A stretch of 64,000 bases of DNA from Tenodera sinensis (GCA_030765045.1 CM060967.1:24544284-24608283); one strand, 5' to 3'. Positions 34,911-47,925 are shown, counted from the stretch's first letter. Made by a program: numbers and translations. The notes: generated from the sequence alone by a model not told the origin.

Positions 34911-36131
34911 TACGTGGGTGGAACCTGGTAATGGGGTCGATGTTTTCATGTTGGGGTATAAAATGCGGATTGCATAAAACTCGAGAATGAGGGGCAGCTG
35001 ACTCACCTGGTATTATAAGGATGGATAAAAAGTAGAAAGCAGCATGGATATCACATATGAACAAATTTCTTGGTAATAAAAAAGTGAAAACCATTAAGTT
35101 TTTGTTGAAAGGATGCTAATGGTATTTCGTGATATTTGGTGGAATGTAAGCATTAAGGTGCACTTCCTGAATGATCAATTTCCTGTAGACCTTGGGGCGT
35201 TAGAAATGAGGAGGGGGAACGCTTCCATCAAGGCCTGAAGACAATGGAAGAACGTTACCAAGGGTGATGGGAATATGACGACAGACTATTGCTGAAGCAT
35301 CTACCCGTATTATCTTAAAGATGTTGTTCGCAATACTAAAAGTTACAAACAGCAGTTATCTGCCTTATTTTAACTGAACGAGTTCGCATGCCTTCTGTGA
35401 CTAATGTTTGCGTTATATAACCATATATAAATGCTATATAAATGTATGAAAAGGTTAAAAACAAAGAAACAACAGCTTTACCATGGTTATATGCTACGAA
35501 CAGTTGACGGCACTAATGCAACCTAACGAATGGAAAATCACCAAATATAACCAGACTGCACTATAATGGGGGAAAAATGCCAAGGTTGTTTTTTGGGATA
35601 TCTCAATAAGCTGTGCCTACTATGCATATAAGCCCGCGCAGGTAAAAAGACACGTCCACATAGCGCAGGGACTTGACACCATTAACGAGGTAGGGTGTAC
35701 CTGACTATCCCAGGGAATTGCCTTATAGCCTTAAATCCTATGTGCAAATAGTTTTGTAAAGCTATGAACTGGTATGTATAGTTACAGACTGGTTTCATAA
35801 ATGTTAGTTATACATAATAAATTAACATTGTTCTGAGAATTCATTGTTTACCTTTATTTACTTAATTACATATGTAGAACTCTACAAACTGCTCCCTTTA
35901 CATTTATGATTCCGCTTTCTGTTTTTGTGTAACGTTACATTTGCGGAACCATTATGGACTAAGCAAAATCAAAAAACAAACCTACTGCCGCGGCGAGCAA
36001 ATTACGCAGCGATAACGGATCCAATAAGGCACATGAGAGCAAAAGCGGTCTATTTACAAGATATGAAACCTGGTGTTCTTGATAAAGCAGAAATAGCTAT
36101 TACATACTCCCCTCTTTCCTATTTTGTCCAG
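34911..36131. other. Unassigned stretch containing one dispersed repeat copy
   Basis: About 35470-35610 shares TTTACCATG, TAACCAGA and CTATAATGGGGGAAAAATGC with 40715-40875 (dispersed repeat R2). The rest holds nothing recognisable. The frame 35925-36329 (+) runs into a GT tract and is not credible as a gene. Confidence 0.45.
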
Positions 36132-36207
36132 TTATTATTTTCTCTACTGCGTAGTAGAGGAAATATTGTATTCCATATAAAAATTCGATGTCAAGATTTC
36201 ACAGGAA

Positions 36208-36288
<81 letters not shown>

Positions 36289-36655
36289 ACTCTGTGGACA
36301 GCATAACTCAAAAACGAAAAGTCGGTTAAAAATCAAAGTTGGTATTTAAGTTTACCATCTTTTAATAATGCGACACAAACATGTTGAAGAAAATTCTTCC
36401 ACCTAAACTACCCCTTTATTTGGAAATTTTTTCGAAAATATTGAAATGGCTCTAATGATTTTAAAATGCCATATGTTTAAGATATTTTGATGCCAAATTA
36501 AGTGTATATTTTAAATTTTATGGCTATAGTCCATGTAGTCCTTTTTACTCTGGATGACTTGCTTAACTGGTAAACCGTAAGAGATAGACAAAACCTTTGT
36601 ACAAAAAATATAGATCTTAAAACAAGCTTTCGTCAAATGGAAAATCGTTATTCAT
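36132..36655 (+). mobile_element. TCTCTA element, left two-thirds
   Basis: The left end (ATTTTCTCTACTGCG) is slightly changed. A GT tract at 36209-36287 is followed by the usual blocks with small deletions. It stops at ATGGAAAATCGTTATTCATTTTT, where the next copy's left end begins inside the T run. Confidence 0.9.
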
Positions 36656-36794
36656 TTTTACTTTCTCCACTGGTAAGTAGGGGAAGTATTGCATTCCATC
36701 CAAAAATTCGATATCGAGATTTCACCGGAAATACATGTTTTGAGGCCTCCTGAAACCAAAAAAAGCATTTTTAGAAAAAGGTCCGTGTGTGTGT

Positions 36795-36865
<71 letters not shown>

Positions 36866-37588
36866 AGTCTGTGTGTCAGTCTGTCAGTCTGTGGACACCA
36901 TAACTCAAAAACGAAAATTAGGTTAAAAACCAAAGTTGGTATTTAAGTTTAATGTCGTTCAAGGATATGATACGAAGAATTTGAAGAAAATAGCTCCACC
37001 CTACACTACCCTTTACATGGAAAATTTTTTGAAAATTTTGATTTTCTTGAAAATGGCTCTAACGATTTTGATAAAAATGCCATATGTTTGAGATATTTTT
37101 ATGAAAAATGAAATGTATATCTTGAATTTTCTGGCGATAGCCCCTGTAGTCGTATTTACTCTGGACGACCTTTGCATAACTCGTAAACTGTTAGAGATAG
37201 ACCAAATCATACTATACAAAAAATGTAGATCTTGGTAAAATACACAATTTATGTCTCAATAAATTTTCTTGTAGGGTGAACCATTTCGGAGATATTCCTT
37301 GTTATATGTGTGAGTTTCGGAAAACTTAGAACTTTAGCGAAATGCAACAACGTTGTTCATTTTTTTATGTGTTAATCGTGCAAAGAGAACGGAATCTCAA
37401 AGTTCAAAAAGATTTGACTGTCGCACAAAGCCTGCTGTATTCTAATATCTCCATTGTACCTACAAGGACATAAGCAATAAGATAATTTGTACGAATGTTT
37501 ATCTTAACTAACATGGAGATATAGGAATAAGAGTTTATAACAATGGTTAGTACAAGAGTAGAGAAAGTCAAGTGAGTGCAACACATTT
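36656..37588 (+). mobile_element. TCTCTA element, full length, with the second-longest GT tract
   Basis: The left 12-mer has one change (ACTTTCTCCACT) at 36660. An expanded GT tract at 36783-36870 then passes into CAGTCTGT repeats. The antisense 68-codon frame (37013-37219, -) is intact, as is the right 12-mer, followed by AAGTGAGTGCAACACATTTT with one stem mismatch. It joins the preceding copy head-to-tail at an internal point of that copy. Confidence 0.92.
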
Positions 37589-38249
37589 TGGGTGGAAAAC
37601 CATGTGAATCAGAAATCAGATTTTTGTTTCATTGAAACGCGCTGGATAGGATGTATAGAACAAGCGTGAAAACATTATTCCCTTTTCAACCGTTTTCAGA
37701 CGCGTTTGATTTCATAACGTGCCTTTAATCTTTGAGCTGAACAATTCCATTAGTTTCGTTGGTTGAAACGCGCCGAGTTTTGTCAGTTATGCCATTTGGG
37801 GAGTAATCATGCCATTCATCAGGGGATACGGACGTATCCGTGACGTGTATGGGTCTTTGTCTTTCATTGTTGAAAACTGGAAGCGAATGGGTTGACGCGC
37901 ACAGGTCATTGGTATTGAGGCACCTACACTAATGCCTTGTGCGCTGGAGCGTTGACGAAGATAACGGCTTGACAAATGTATCACATCACACAAGATAGCA
38001 TTGAAACCAGCTGGAGCATTCGATAATTTGGCTAATGTATCTCCCGCCTTTCATTATTAATGTAGGTACTACCTTGTTTTTGCACTAGCTTCCTCCTTAA
38101 TGGCTTCCTATATACACAACGTTAATAAATGATGCCAATAATGTAATTTTCCTGTTCCGCTTTTGAAAACAACAAATAGCCGCTTTAACATCTAGAAAAT
38201 TTGATACTGTCGCAGTGACATACCCTGATAAATTATTTTGTTTGCCAAC
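37589..38249. other. Unassigned stretch
   Basis: No gene or repeat recognised. A short motif, GAAACGCG, recurs at 37635 and 37766, but with no further structure. Confidence 0.4.
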
Positions 38250-38326
38250 CTAACAAAAACTCAGCACAACTCTCCGAAAATATACGTTTTGAGAGCCCCG
38301 AATCCAAAATAACAGTATAATAAAAC

Positions 38327-38383
<57 letters not shown>

Positions 38384-38401
38384 GTGTGGTGTGTGGTGTG
38401 T

Positions 38402-38443
<42 letters not shown>

Positions 38444-38560
38444 AACAAACAACTCGAAAAGGAAAACTTGTTAGTATACCAAACCACTCTTTACGTGAAA
38501 AATGTTTTCGATAGTTCGTGTTTTTCCAAAAATGACTAAAGATTTTTATTAAAACACTAA
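38250..38560 (+). mobile_element. TCTCTA element, diverged internal fragment with the longest GT tract
   Basis: It has TCCGAAAATATACGTTTTGAG, CCGAATCCAAAAT, a compound (GT)n tract with GTGTGTGGT breaks (38331-38441), CAACTCGAAAAGGAAAACTTG and CTTTACGTGAAAAATG. Termini are absent. Confidence 0.8.
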
Positions 38561-38614
38561 AAATATTTATATCACTAATAAAATTAGAAGGATTTTGTAT
38601 AATCATGCACGTAC

Positions 38615-38877
38615 TGAGTAGGATATTTTCCATGTAAAGGATATAGGAATTTTCTTCAAAATTTTCATGTCGCATCCTTGAAAGATGTTAAACTTAAATA
38701 CCAACTTTGGTTTTTAACCGACATTTCGTTCTCGAGTTATGCGCATAGTCACGCACGCATGCGCGCGCGGGTCTTTTTATAAAATGCATTTTTAGGGATT
38801 CAGGGGACTTCAAAGCATTTATTTCCGGTGAAATCTCGACATCAAATTTTTGGGTGGAATAGAATGCTTCCTGTAAC
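38615..38877 (-). mobile_element. TCTCTA element, left portion in opposite orientation
   Basis: It runs from TTTTCCATGTAAAGG through the AAATACCAACTTTGGTTTTTAACCGAC block and a CGCACGCATGCGCGCGC tract to GGGTGGAATAGAATGCTTCC. The 12-mer end is lost. It faces the fragment at 38250-38560, a tail-to-tail arrangement. Confidence 0.85.
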
Positions 38878-39784
38878 ATCTTTTACCAACTTTCACCATG
38901 ATTTGCCTTACAAATAGAGTTGTGTGAATTTGTAACGAGTAAAGAAGGTTATGTACCAGTTTACCAGACGTTGAATGAATAGATTGTAGATCTGCCACGA
39001 AAATAATTACTGTAGGGAACATCTAACATCAGGTTTTAAAACCACGTGTCGTGGAGCGAGAAACATTATGAACCTTAGGTTCTCTGCAATCTGTTCACGA
39101 CTACCTAAGAACAATAATTAGCAAAAAGAATCCCAAATAAACATTTTTAATAACCTGTGAAGAGCTTTCTTCAACAGAGATGAAGTAGGAGATCGTTGTG
39201 TTTTTGTTTATCACTAGGAACGAAATTAAGGAGGCAGATTTCATTTTCTCCCACAATTCGTTTTATTGCAGTGCGTGAGAAGGGCTTCTGTGTGCCGTTT
39301 AATATAGAAATGCGTATATCAGGTTTATTATGCGTGTGCGAGTCTGTAGGAATGTCTTAGGGCTTCATATCATGCAACTTGAGGATCCCATTTGCACAAC
39401 TAATAAACTGCTCCGGCAGACAACAACGGCTTTCGTGCACTGTTTTTGTTAGACTTCAATCTGAGCATTAAATTCTCGCCTTTATTAAGAAAAAAATCTC
39501 ATGAAAGTGGCACAAGTTTCTCTACCTTAAATTAGTCTTACAAGCGCCTTCCTCTATCTACTTCGTGCAATAACGTCAATGTCATAAAATTGCAGTTTAT
39601 GTTTCTATTTGCCATTCTCTTAATATGGTTTCTAGTGCATCATCACAATGTCCGAAATGACAAAGTATTTTAGATAAGTTATAGTTTTATATGAGAGAAA
39701 GTCAACAGAAGTGAGAATATATTACTTCTGACGGATTCTGAAGCCCTATAGGGGGATTTTCTCTACCAAAAATCTGGCAACGCT
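38878..39784. other. Unassigned stretch
   Basis: No coding, RNA or shared repeat signal was found. Confidence 0.45.
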
Positions 39785-39995
39785 GGGGGTAGGGAATTTC
39801 TTTGACAATATTTGTGTCCATCCTTGGAAAATACTGAAACTAAATGGCATGTTTGGTATTTAACAAATTTTTGTGTTTTAATTATGCTGTTCAGAGACCT
39901 TTTTATAAAAATTATCTTTATTTAGATTCAGATGAAATCTCGACATCGAATTTTTGGGTGAAATGAATACTCTAATTAATATACGTAGAAATAAA
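39785..39995 (-). mobile_element. TCTCTA element, diverged left portion
   Basis: It has a degraded GGGTAGGGAATTTCTTTGAC, CATCCTTGGAAAATACTG, GAAATCTCGACATCGAATTTTT and GGGTGAAATGAATACTC. The microsatellite is lost, and the left terminus is reduced to GTAGAAATAAAGCAAAA. Confidence 0.8.
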
Positions 39996-41639
39996 GCAAA
40001 ATATGTTTGTATGTAGTTTTTTGTTTTTATATGATAAGCTATGAGAAACGTAAGTCTGAGGTCTGTTCTCGTGGCGTGACAATCAACGACCAGTTTTGGG
40101 ATTTTTCTTAAGTTCAAGTTTCGGTATAGGGGAAACAATTTAATGGCATCTGCTAAGAATTCCAAGTGGCCACTTCACACTAAACTGAAGTATAGCAAAC
40201 CTTACGATTGGAATTACTAGTTTCAGATCACTTACTAAGTCAAATTTTGTTTTGAAAAGATACTTTTAATAAAGCAGTTCCCAGCACTAAATATCGCATC
40301 CTGTTACATTATGTTTTAAAAACAAAGTATAGAACTCTTACGTAAGCACTAAAACAATTCCAAATAAACACACACATGGAATACAACGATTTCTAACCAA
40401 TTAACCTTCAAACTTAACAGATAATGCCTGCACAGTGCTTACTCGCAGCGCACTAAAAATACAGTCAACATCCAAAGCGTTCCATATCTGTTGTGTTTGC
40501 TAAGAGAGGAGTAAATAGTACTTATTTTATATATTTTATAATAGTTATAATAATGACTCCAATGTTTTCAAAGTTAACTTGGTTAGATACGTCTTCGTGA
40601 AGCGAGTGCCAGAGATGAAAGAACGAATGAAGATGTAGTGCCGTAAATAATCGATGTTAGAATTGTCACATACCTAAATTTACTGCACCAATTATACTGT
40701 ACACGTAAGACCTACGATTAACACAAAATGCTGTTATAGTTTTACCATGCGAATATTTTAGGAGCAATTCTTGGTATTGTACGAGCAAAGTTACACCGAA
40801 AGTAACCAGATGGCACCATAATGGGGGAAATATGCAACATTTGGCTTTTGATAAATCCCAATAAAAACATACCTTCGTTCCATACATCAGAAAGCTGAAA
40901 CAGTTATTAATTAATCCATTTTATTTTGCATAAAATTTCTATCATTATTATACTAATTGATTTCTCAAAAAGGGTTAATATAAGGTATGACTGACTTCTC
41001 GTTTTTCTGTGGTTATGCTGTTCACACGCACATGCGCACTGGGACGAATTAAGTAAGGAATAATCACATTACAATCTCTTAATGCCTAGCAATTCTGTGG
41101 TATAAAGATCAAGACGCTGTGACACACCATAATATATTATGAAGAATTGAGGACCATGTATTATTATCCATGGGATATTTTGTATTGCTTTATGAAATAT
41201 AACGGACATGTGTGCAGTGGAAACAAGCGCTAAACTCAAAACAATAAAAATGTCTGAAAGATTTGGCAAAGTTAACAAAGCAAGAACTTGACAAGTAAAC
41301 ACTAACTCAGAAATTCGCAAATATGTTAACATATTGGAGAAATAACAAGAAAGATAAACGGAGAACATAACATTTGTTAGTAAATGCAACTCCCTTTAAT
41401 TGATGTTCATAAATGTGTTTACATGTATCATGGTGTCCAGGATTTTGAGGTTATTTTATCATTTGCTGCAAATATTATTATGCATTATATTTTATTCGTG
41501 AAATAGTTCTAGCGAAGGATAAATATGTCTGAAATTGCCAATCAATCCTCAAGTTACAAACTCACTGGCTTTGTATTTAATAAAATTCAAGATAAAACAC
41601 ATGAGGTTTCACATTTATCGAAAGAAATATTTTGTCCAT
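39996..41639. other. Unassigned stretch with dispersed repeat R2 and a TCTCTA scrap
   Basis: 40715-40875 is the second copy of R2 (AACCAGATGGCACCATAATGG, then GGGAAATATGC). About 40975-41040 (ACTTCTCGTTTTTCTGTGG, GCTGTTCACACGCACATGCGC) is a small minus-orientation TCTCTA-element scrap. The rest is unrecognised. Confidence 0.45.
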
Positions 41640-41729
41640 AGTAAAAATATAATTATTATAGGAGCTTCAGTCTGTCAGCACGCGAAAGAAAATCAATCTA
41701 TCATCACATAATAATTATATTATTTTACT
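41640..41729. repeat. Inverted repeat, about 20-bp arms
   Basis: The left arm 41640-41659 (AGTAAAAATATAATTATTAT) and right arm 41708-41729 are complementary except for a 2-base TA indel, with a 48-bp spacer. The arms are AT-rich. It could be a tiny MITE, a hairpin, or chance in AT-rich DNA, although 20 paired bases argue against chance. Confidence 0.6.
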
Positions 41730-42475
41730 TGGCATCACCAATGATATGCGTTCTTTATTAAGCTCACCGTAAATCATTATAGTATCACTTGCATAGTACG
41801 CCCTTAGGCAAGCCACTATTGTCACCCGCAGCTTAGCCTAGGGAGTCAGACTGCCTTCGGCACAAGCCAATCACTAGAGATGAATCTGAATATCATTATA
41901 ATACGGATTACCTCGCGTTCATTTCCACGCTTTACCATTGTTTGAAGTGTGATGAAAACTACCCGCTTTTAAAAATAATTATAGTTGAAATAAGTAAAGG
42001 AAAGTATGTAAAGCACCTTTTAATTTTATAAACTACTAAAAGATAAAAATTATTTATAAAGCATTGAAGCTATAAAAACTTACAATAAAGACCTTGACTT
42101 CTTCTAATTTAAAATGCCATGGAGCAGAAAATATTTGTTACTCCATAGAATATAAATAGTTACTACACTGAATGAAGTATAAAAACAAAAGCCAGTTACA
42201 TTTTACTGCAAGGAATATACACAGATAGTCATGACGTAAACTGCAATAGACAGAAGACGAGTTTAAAAAGCGACAATCGATCCTCTTATATTTGTTTCTT
42301 TAATAGCCATTTATAAGTTACAGCAGATGTGGGTGTAATGAAACAATGTCAAAATATCTTAATTTTTTTTCAATTCTACAGATGCATTAACTAAAGTCTC
42401 TGGATGCCAAAACATTCTGATAAACGTCATGTAAGAAAGTTTGCTTAATTTCCTTTGTACATATTTATGGCAATG
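41730..42475. other. Unassigned stretch
   Basis: AT-rich sequence. No gene or repeat was recognised until the reverse-transcriptase remnant that follows. Confidence 0.4.
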
Positions 42476-43140
42476 GATTTAAAAAGACAAGGACGATCAA
42501 GATTAAAACTGGGTTAAGACAAGGGTGTAGTATCACCTACTTTGTTTAATATAGATAAGGACCATATTTTAAATCAATTTACATTTTATTAAACCCAGGA
42601 ATTAATCTTTTATTTTCAGACATCATGATTATAATTCAGAAAATTGAAAATCACAGAAATCCTTGCTCTAAATGTATTGCATTAAGATATCAGTAACAAA
42701 ACTAGAGATTGTGACATTTAAAGGCAAAAATTCAATACGATCTAGGTTGTTCTAGAAATTCAAAGTCTAGAACGAGTTCAATTTTCAAATATTTAGGGTG
42801 CAACATCAGCTTTAATTTACAAAGGGACATTGATTGTGAAATAAATTCCAGTCAGTTTTCGGAACTATACAGAGGAATTTTAAAAACAAAGTAGGGAAAG
42901 AAACGAAAATAAAACTTGACAGAGTTATGGCAATTCCCATAATGGTGTACGTCTGTGAAACTTGGTTCCAACGAAAAAAGGTTTTAAAATGAAGTAGGTA
43001 CATAGGAAAATAATTTTTCATAGGAATAATTTGTATAAGCTGTATAAAAATAAAACAGTAGGCATAAAAATTATGTGGCTGCATTACTTAAGGATAGGTA
43101 TGGCTAAATTTCATGAACACTGAGACATAGGATAATTGAG
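42476..43140 (+). pseudogene. Non-LTR retrotransposon reverse transcriptase remnant
   Basis: Frames in order give TKTRTIKIKTGLRQGCS (the GxRQGC motif) at about 42485-42535, and LLFSDIMII near 42605-42635, where an active enzyme would have the (F/Y)ADD catalytic pair; the second aspartate is replaced. IFKYLGCNISFN follows at 42782, then, after a frameshift, GTIQRNFKNKVGKETKIKLD and RVMAIPIMVYVCETW. Order and motifs match the 3' half of an insect LINE reverse transcriptase and its thumb region. Several stops and frame changes make it non-functional. The clade is not assigned. Confidence 0.85.
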
Positions 43141-46100
43141 TGCGAAAAATGCATAATTTGCCTTCGGATGACATTTTAATTGCCCTTTTGCATGTTTAAA
43201 TGTCGCGTAGATTTTAATTTCAGCCATGCATTCCAATCTTTTGTAGATATTTTCTGGATATTAATACTTTTAGCATTTTTCTTTCTGTAAAAAGTTCCCT
43301 GCGGCGTATTTTGGCATTGCACTAATGAAATTTGCTACTCTATGTCCATGGAGACAGCAAATGAGTTCCTCTAAGTTTTAGGTACTGTCAGATGTATCTA
43401 AGCATATATTTTTAACTTTCAAACATAAAAATTTCATTTTTAGGCAAAAAAAGTATTTGTAAACTCAAAAAGTATTGAAACCTAAATTGACGGAGACACA
43501 GAGAAATCTCAGACAATTTTAAAAAGTAGGACCTACAATTAAAATGCTAAAGCCAGCTGCACTTTTATAGTGACGTAACAAAAAACAAAGAAATTCGAGA
43601 ATACTATACAACATTCACAATTACTCCCGTTTGCATATTTTCAGGGTTAGTCGAGGCCGGGGTATGATTCTAAATAAAGAAAAGTCCCTCATATCAGACG
43701 AAAATGGAATACAGGATCGGATTAAGGAGGCCGTCACAACAGGAACATATATCGTTGTTCCTCGCAGTGGCAGCGTTCACAAATCGAGCCCTTTAAACAG
43801 CTCCATACGCGGCCGGCTATTCCCAGTTGCGATCCTACACAATTATTATTATGTTGATATAAAAATGCAGATTATAGGAGCGCGTGACGTGTTCCCGTTC
43901 TCAGAGCTTAGCGAAACATAAAAGTGTTTATCTCACTACATACAAACGAACTCTAGCAATGGAGATGAACAGATTAGCTAAACACGGTCGAAACAATCTC
44001 GTGCACAAATAATCACATTACTGCTTCGCTCCTTACAATTTAGAACAAGCTCCAATACCAACACAAACATTTTAATGTGTAACCTCATTTACCCACACAG
44101 TTACAGAAATTTTAATTTAACACTACTTAATTATTTTAATGAATTTCTTTGTTTTACTAAATTTTGTCTATTGTATTATTCGGTTATGTAAAATTTACTG
44201 AAAATCGTTTATTAGTAGAAAGTTGAACCATTTTCATATCTGACGTACAAGTATTAGGAATATAAGTGTAGATGGTATCGTAATATGCAAACACAAGACT
44301 CTACATAATACAATAAAATGAATGCACTGAACTCAAACGACTGTTGAACAGAGTGTGATGCGTGAGAAATTACCTTGTGATTTGCACACGTTCATCTGAG
44401 CCAACCAGCGGAAGATGTATGTCTCGGACCAATAACAAACAAGACAAACTCCCAAGTCACTGATGATTGGTTATGTAGATGACCAACCCTCCGGCAGTTG
44501 TCTGACAGTATCTTTTGTCAATCAAACAGTAGTTTCTCCATCACTGTAATCAGAAAACAGTATTTCCATTAGATATGCGCATTTTTCACTGGTGAATATT
44601 TCAAATTCTGAGTTTCATAAGCAAATAATTTTCTTTTCTTCATTTTATCACTACTACTACTATCATATAATTTAATCCCCAAATATATATACAAATGTAT
44701 TCAATAGGTTTAAGAGAAAAATAATTGCTTTAACTGCTCTACAAAACTAAATTCCTTGCCGGTCAATTTTCAAATTGTTTCACAAAACTCTTTTACATCC
44801 CAGAAACAAAACTGGAAGAGTAATTGAACGATTTTTAAATTGAATAAGTGGGTACACAAAAATGACAAATTACTCATTTAGTCTTTTTTTATTTTGGAGC
44901 TAAAAGCAATACATATGCAAGCAGCTTGCTAAAACATTCCAGCGACAACGTTAAAAAGCTCTGGTATTAAAATCTAACTGACTGGTTGAAATTTGCACCC
45001 CAAGCAGCAGTCACATGCGTTGGAAAAGTGTATTTTGAGAAAAACCACCTTAAATTTTAGACTGTTTACAACATTTAAATGCCCACCTGGTAGGAAATTG
45101 AATATTACTTTATACAATAGCAGTTTATTGGCGTGCAAAAAATTAAAATCGATGTTTTCAAACATTTTTCGAAAATTTTCTTTGTTTCGTCCCCTTAAAT
45201 CCAAAGTTAATTTTATAAATGTAACCATAAGATGCATTTTGGATTTTAGAAAACCTTTTTAGTTTTAGATTATTACTTTAATCTATTCGAAGTAGGTATA
45301 TTGTGGTGCCACATAATTTCGTGTGAAGTGAATGGAAGGGTATATATTCTCTCCGAGAGCCATGTAAGCGTCTGTCGATGGCGTTAGTAGAAGTTTGTGT
45401 GTTGCAGTTTAGAGATGTCTCACTCTCCGTAAAGTTGGCTGAAAGAATGTGCCCCATTATCCGGCAGACATCTCTCTCTCTCTCTCGCTCTGGTTAGGGG
45501 GGGGGGTATGCATTATAAATAACTGATAACGGAAAGTTTCCTATCCTATCCTCCCCCTTGGCTAGAACAACATTCACCCCTCGATAAGACCGCTGACTGG
45601 GGTAAGTCTGAGATGCCAAGATTGGGAACGTTAAATTTGATCCCTTGGCCGCTGGCATCTGTTTCGTGAAGATGCCCATTTTTAGATAAAACACACTCGG
45701 CTATTAGGCAAACATATTGGGGAGAGATACAATTGCTGCCGTTTGCTTTTATTGCTTCGCGTTCCATTCACTATTGTCGAACGTGATTCGAACCAGAGGG
45801 TGACCAAAAGATTGTCATTGGAGTCGCCTGGGCATATTATCTGTAAAAGCTGTGTAAATTATGACTTACAAGTAAAATCACTAATAATAGTAAATATCAC
45901 AAGCATTTTTTTTCCCCTTTTTTACAAAATTAATATTCACTCTCATTACAAGAACTGTAGAAATAACGTATTTTAACTTGCCAGCCTATAGGATAAACAA
46001 CAAATTCTCTCATCTCTCTTTGCTATTCCACCTAATTTTGGTCATACAAAGACAACGACTTTGCAAACCATCAAAGCTAACACTGTGGTGACGTTGTTAG

Positions 46101-47360
46101 CTCGCAAATTGGATTTCAATACATAACCTTTCTATGAATGCACTTCGACGTGTGCATTTGATTTCCGAAGATTGTCTAAGTCTGTTAACATCTTTGAAAC
46201 CCGCTCAGTAACCCCAGCATATTTTTTTTTTTTTTTCTACCCTGGCCTTGATTCTCTTTCATCGCGAGAATGTATTCCTCACTTCTTAATTTCTACTCTA
46301 TCCCGTTTAGGTTTGTTTAATTTCTTTTAGTTTCCTGTGCTCAATGTAATTAATAAATACTGTTACAATCAATTCTGAAACGTGGTAGGATTCTGTGAAC
46401 TGCAAGCTCATCTGCCCTGATTGTTGCGGAGTAACTAGGCCAAGCAAGCCTGAAACGGCAAGTTACAACTTATTAGTGAATTGTAACAGCTTTTTGTAAT
46501 GCTACATGGCCGATTAGAAATATTTGAGCCGTTTATTCACGAAGCATTCATTAAGATTTGAAGAAAATGCGGACATATCTGGCAAATAAAACTTAGAAAA
46601 AATAAATGCCTCAAAAACAATGGATGTCAGTTGTATATCAGTCCTTTCAGATTGAGCTATCAGTGACTAGCTTTTATTTTTAATAAGTTCATGAAGATGA
46701 CTCAAAAAGAGGCGCTGCACAGGCCTGAGATACAAGTTACCTACATCTGTGTGCCACAGTCTCCCGTGTTACAGGTGTAAGATGCGAGTATGTTGATATA
46801 GTACTGCCGCCATTCTCATATACGTAGACAGAATGTGTCGTTCATTATTAAGTGCATAATTTTACGGCAGATGTGGCGTGTCAGTGACAATGATTAAGTG
46901 TTTTAGTGCAACGAGCCTTCTCCCACCTGCCTACCGCCTTACTGCACCACTGTTCATATGTAAACCGCCTACTGTTCCTAATACTAAGGGACTATTCCCC
47001 AAAAAAACATTACAAATCTCAAAGTATAAATTGTATTACACTAGTGGTATTATTTTTAATAAAGCATTATGGGAAACAGCTCATTCCTTGCGGTATTAAG
47101 TGAAATATTTAAAAGAAAAGAAATAATCAAAAGGTGAACGGTGTTTCTTGAGTGGACAAAAGCTAGAGGTTTGATTATTTAAGAGTAAGATTAAATTATA
47201 ATGGTAGATGGGAAGACATGGTAGAAAGTGACTGAGTAAATTAGGCAAAAAAATTAGATCAAATATACAGTTTATTTGCAAAGAACTTTCGGGATTAAGC
47301 TAGTCACCACCAAGGGAAGTAGCATTGGTAGGGTTATGGCTGTTAGGGGAAAGAGTAATT
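43141..47360. other. Long unassigned stretch
   Basis: This is the largest featureless block. Small items only: a frame at 43631-43921 (+, 96 codons, no known domain, less AT-rich than its surroundings); overlapping plus and minus frames at 44974-45262, unlikely to be coding; a (TC)n tract with a G run at 45471-45506; a T run at 46221-46236. No tRNA, transposase or shared repeat was seen. Confidence 0.4.
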
Positions 47361-47925
47361 TAAAGTGAGAACAGTTATAGAGGAAAAATCAGTAGAACAA
47401 GTGATAACATTCAGATATCTAGGAAGCGAAATATCAGTTTTTGAAAGGAATTTGGAAACTCAAGAATACATTCAAAAATTGGTTGCATAAGAAGGTATTT
47501 TGTTAAGAATATGAGGGAGAAAATAAAACTAAGCATCTACAGGATAATATCAAAGCTGTCACCGGAATATGGATGTAAAACATGGGAAATAGGTAAACAT
47601 GAAAAATCAAGGCTGGAGTCTGCAAAGCTGAGATTTCTAAGATCAGTATTGGGAGCAGATCGACTTAAAATGTAAATATAAGAGAACGGCTGGGAAATCA
47701 GTATATAATAAAGGAAATACAGCAATATTTGCGACAGTGGAGAGATCGTGTGCAAGGAGTGGGCCTTGGAGATTTCCTAGGCAAGCATTACTCTACAAAC
47801 TCCACGGACAAAGACACAGGACGAGGACCAGGAAGAAGGGGGGATAGAATAGATCTTCTTAGCCTCGTAACAGTCCTACGGTCTACTACTTGTTATACAG
47901 TAATAATAATAAGAAGAAGCCCTTG
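47361..47925 (+). pseudogene. Non-LTR retrotransposon 3' remnant with TAA-type tail
   Basis: One frame reads TVIEEKSVEQVITFRYLGSEIS (FxYLGS motif) at about 47371-47436. Later frames give SKLRLE-like SRLESAKLRFLRSVLGADRLK near 47610-47675 and QYLRQWRDRVQGVGLGDFLG at about 47720-47780. Next come HYSTNSTDKDTGRGPGRRGDRI, which aligns in style with the RPRGRRxxGRPRKRW ending of insect LINE proteins, and a terminal TAATAATAATAAG run. Stops and frame changes abound. It differs in sequence from the remnant at 42476-43140. Confidence 0.82.

Noticed and set aside
38250..38675. A 141-codon minus frame and similar frames rich in His-Thr or Cys-Val repeats (also at 12687, 25539, 35925, 36658, 57064, 60811).
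   Set aside because: They are translations of GT/CA microsatellites, which are open in several frames; the parts outside the tract are element sequence without domains.
44974..45262. Two overlapping frames of about 88 codons on opposite strands.
   Set aside because: There is no motif or compositional change. Opposite-strand open frames of this size are expected in such sequence.
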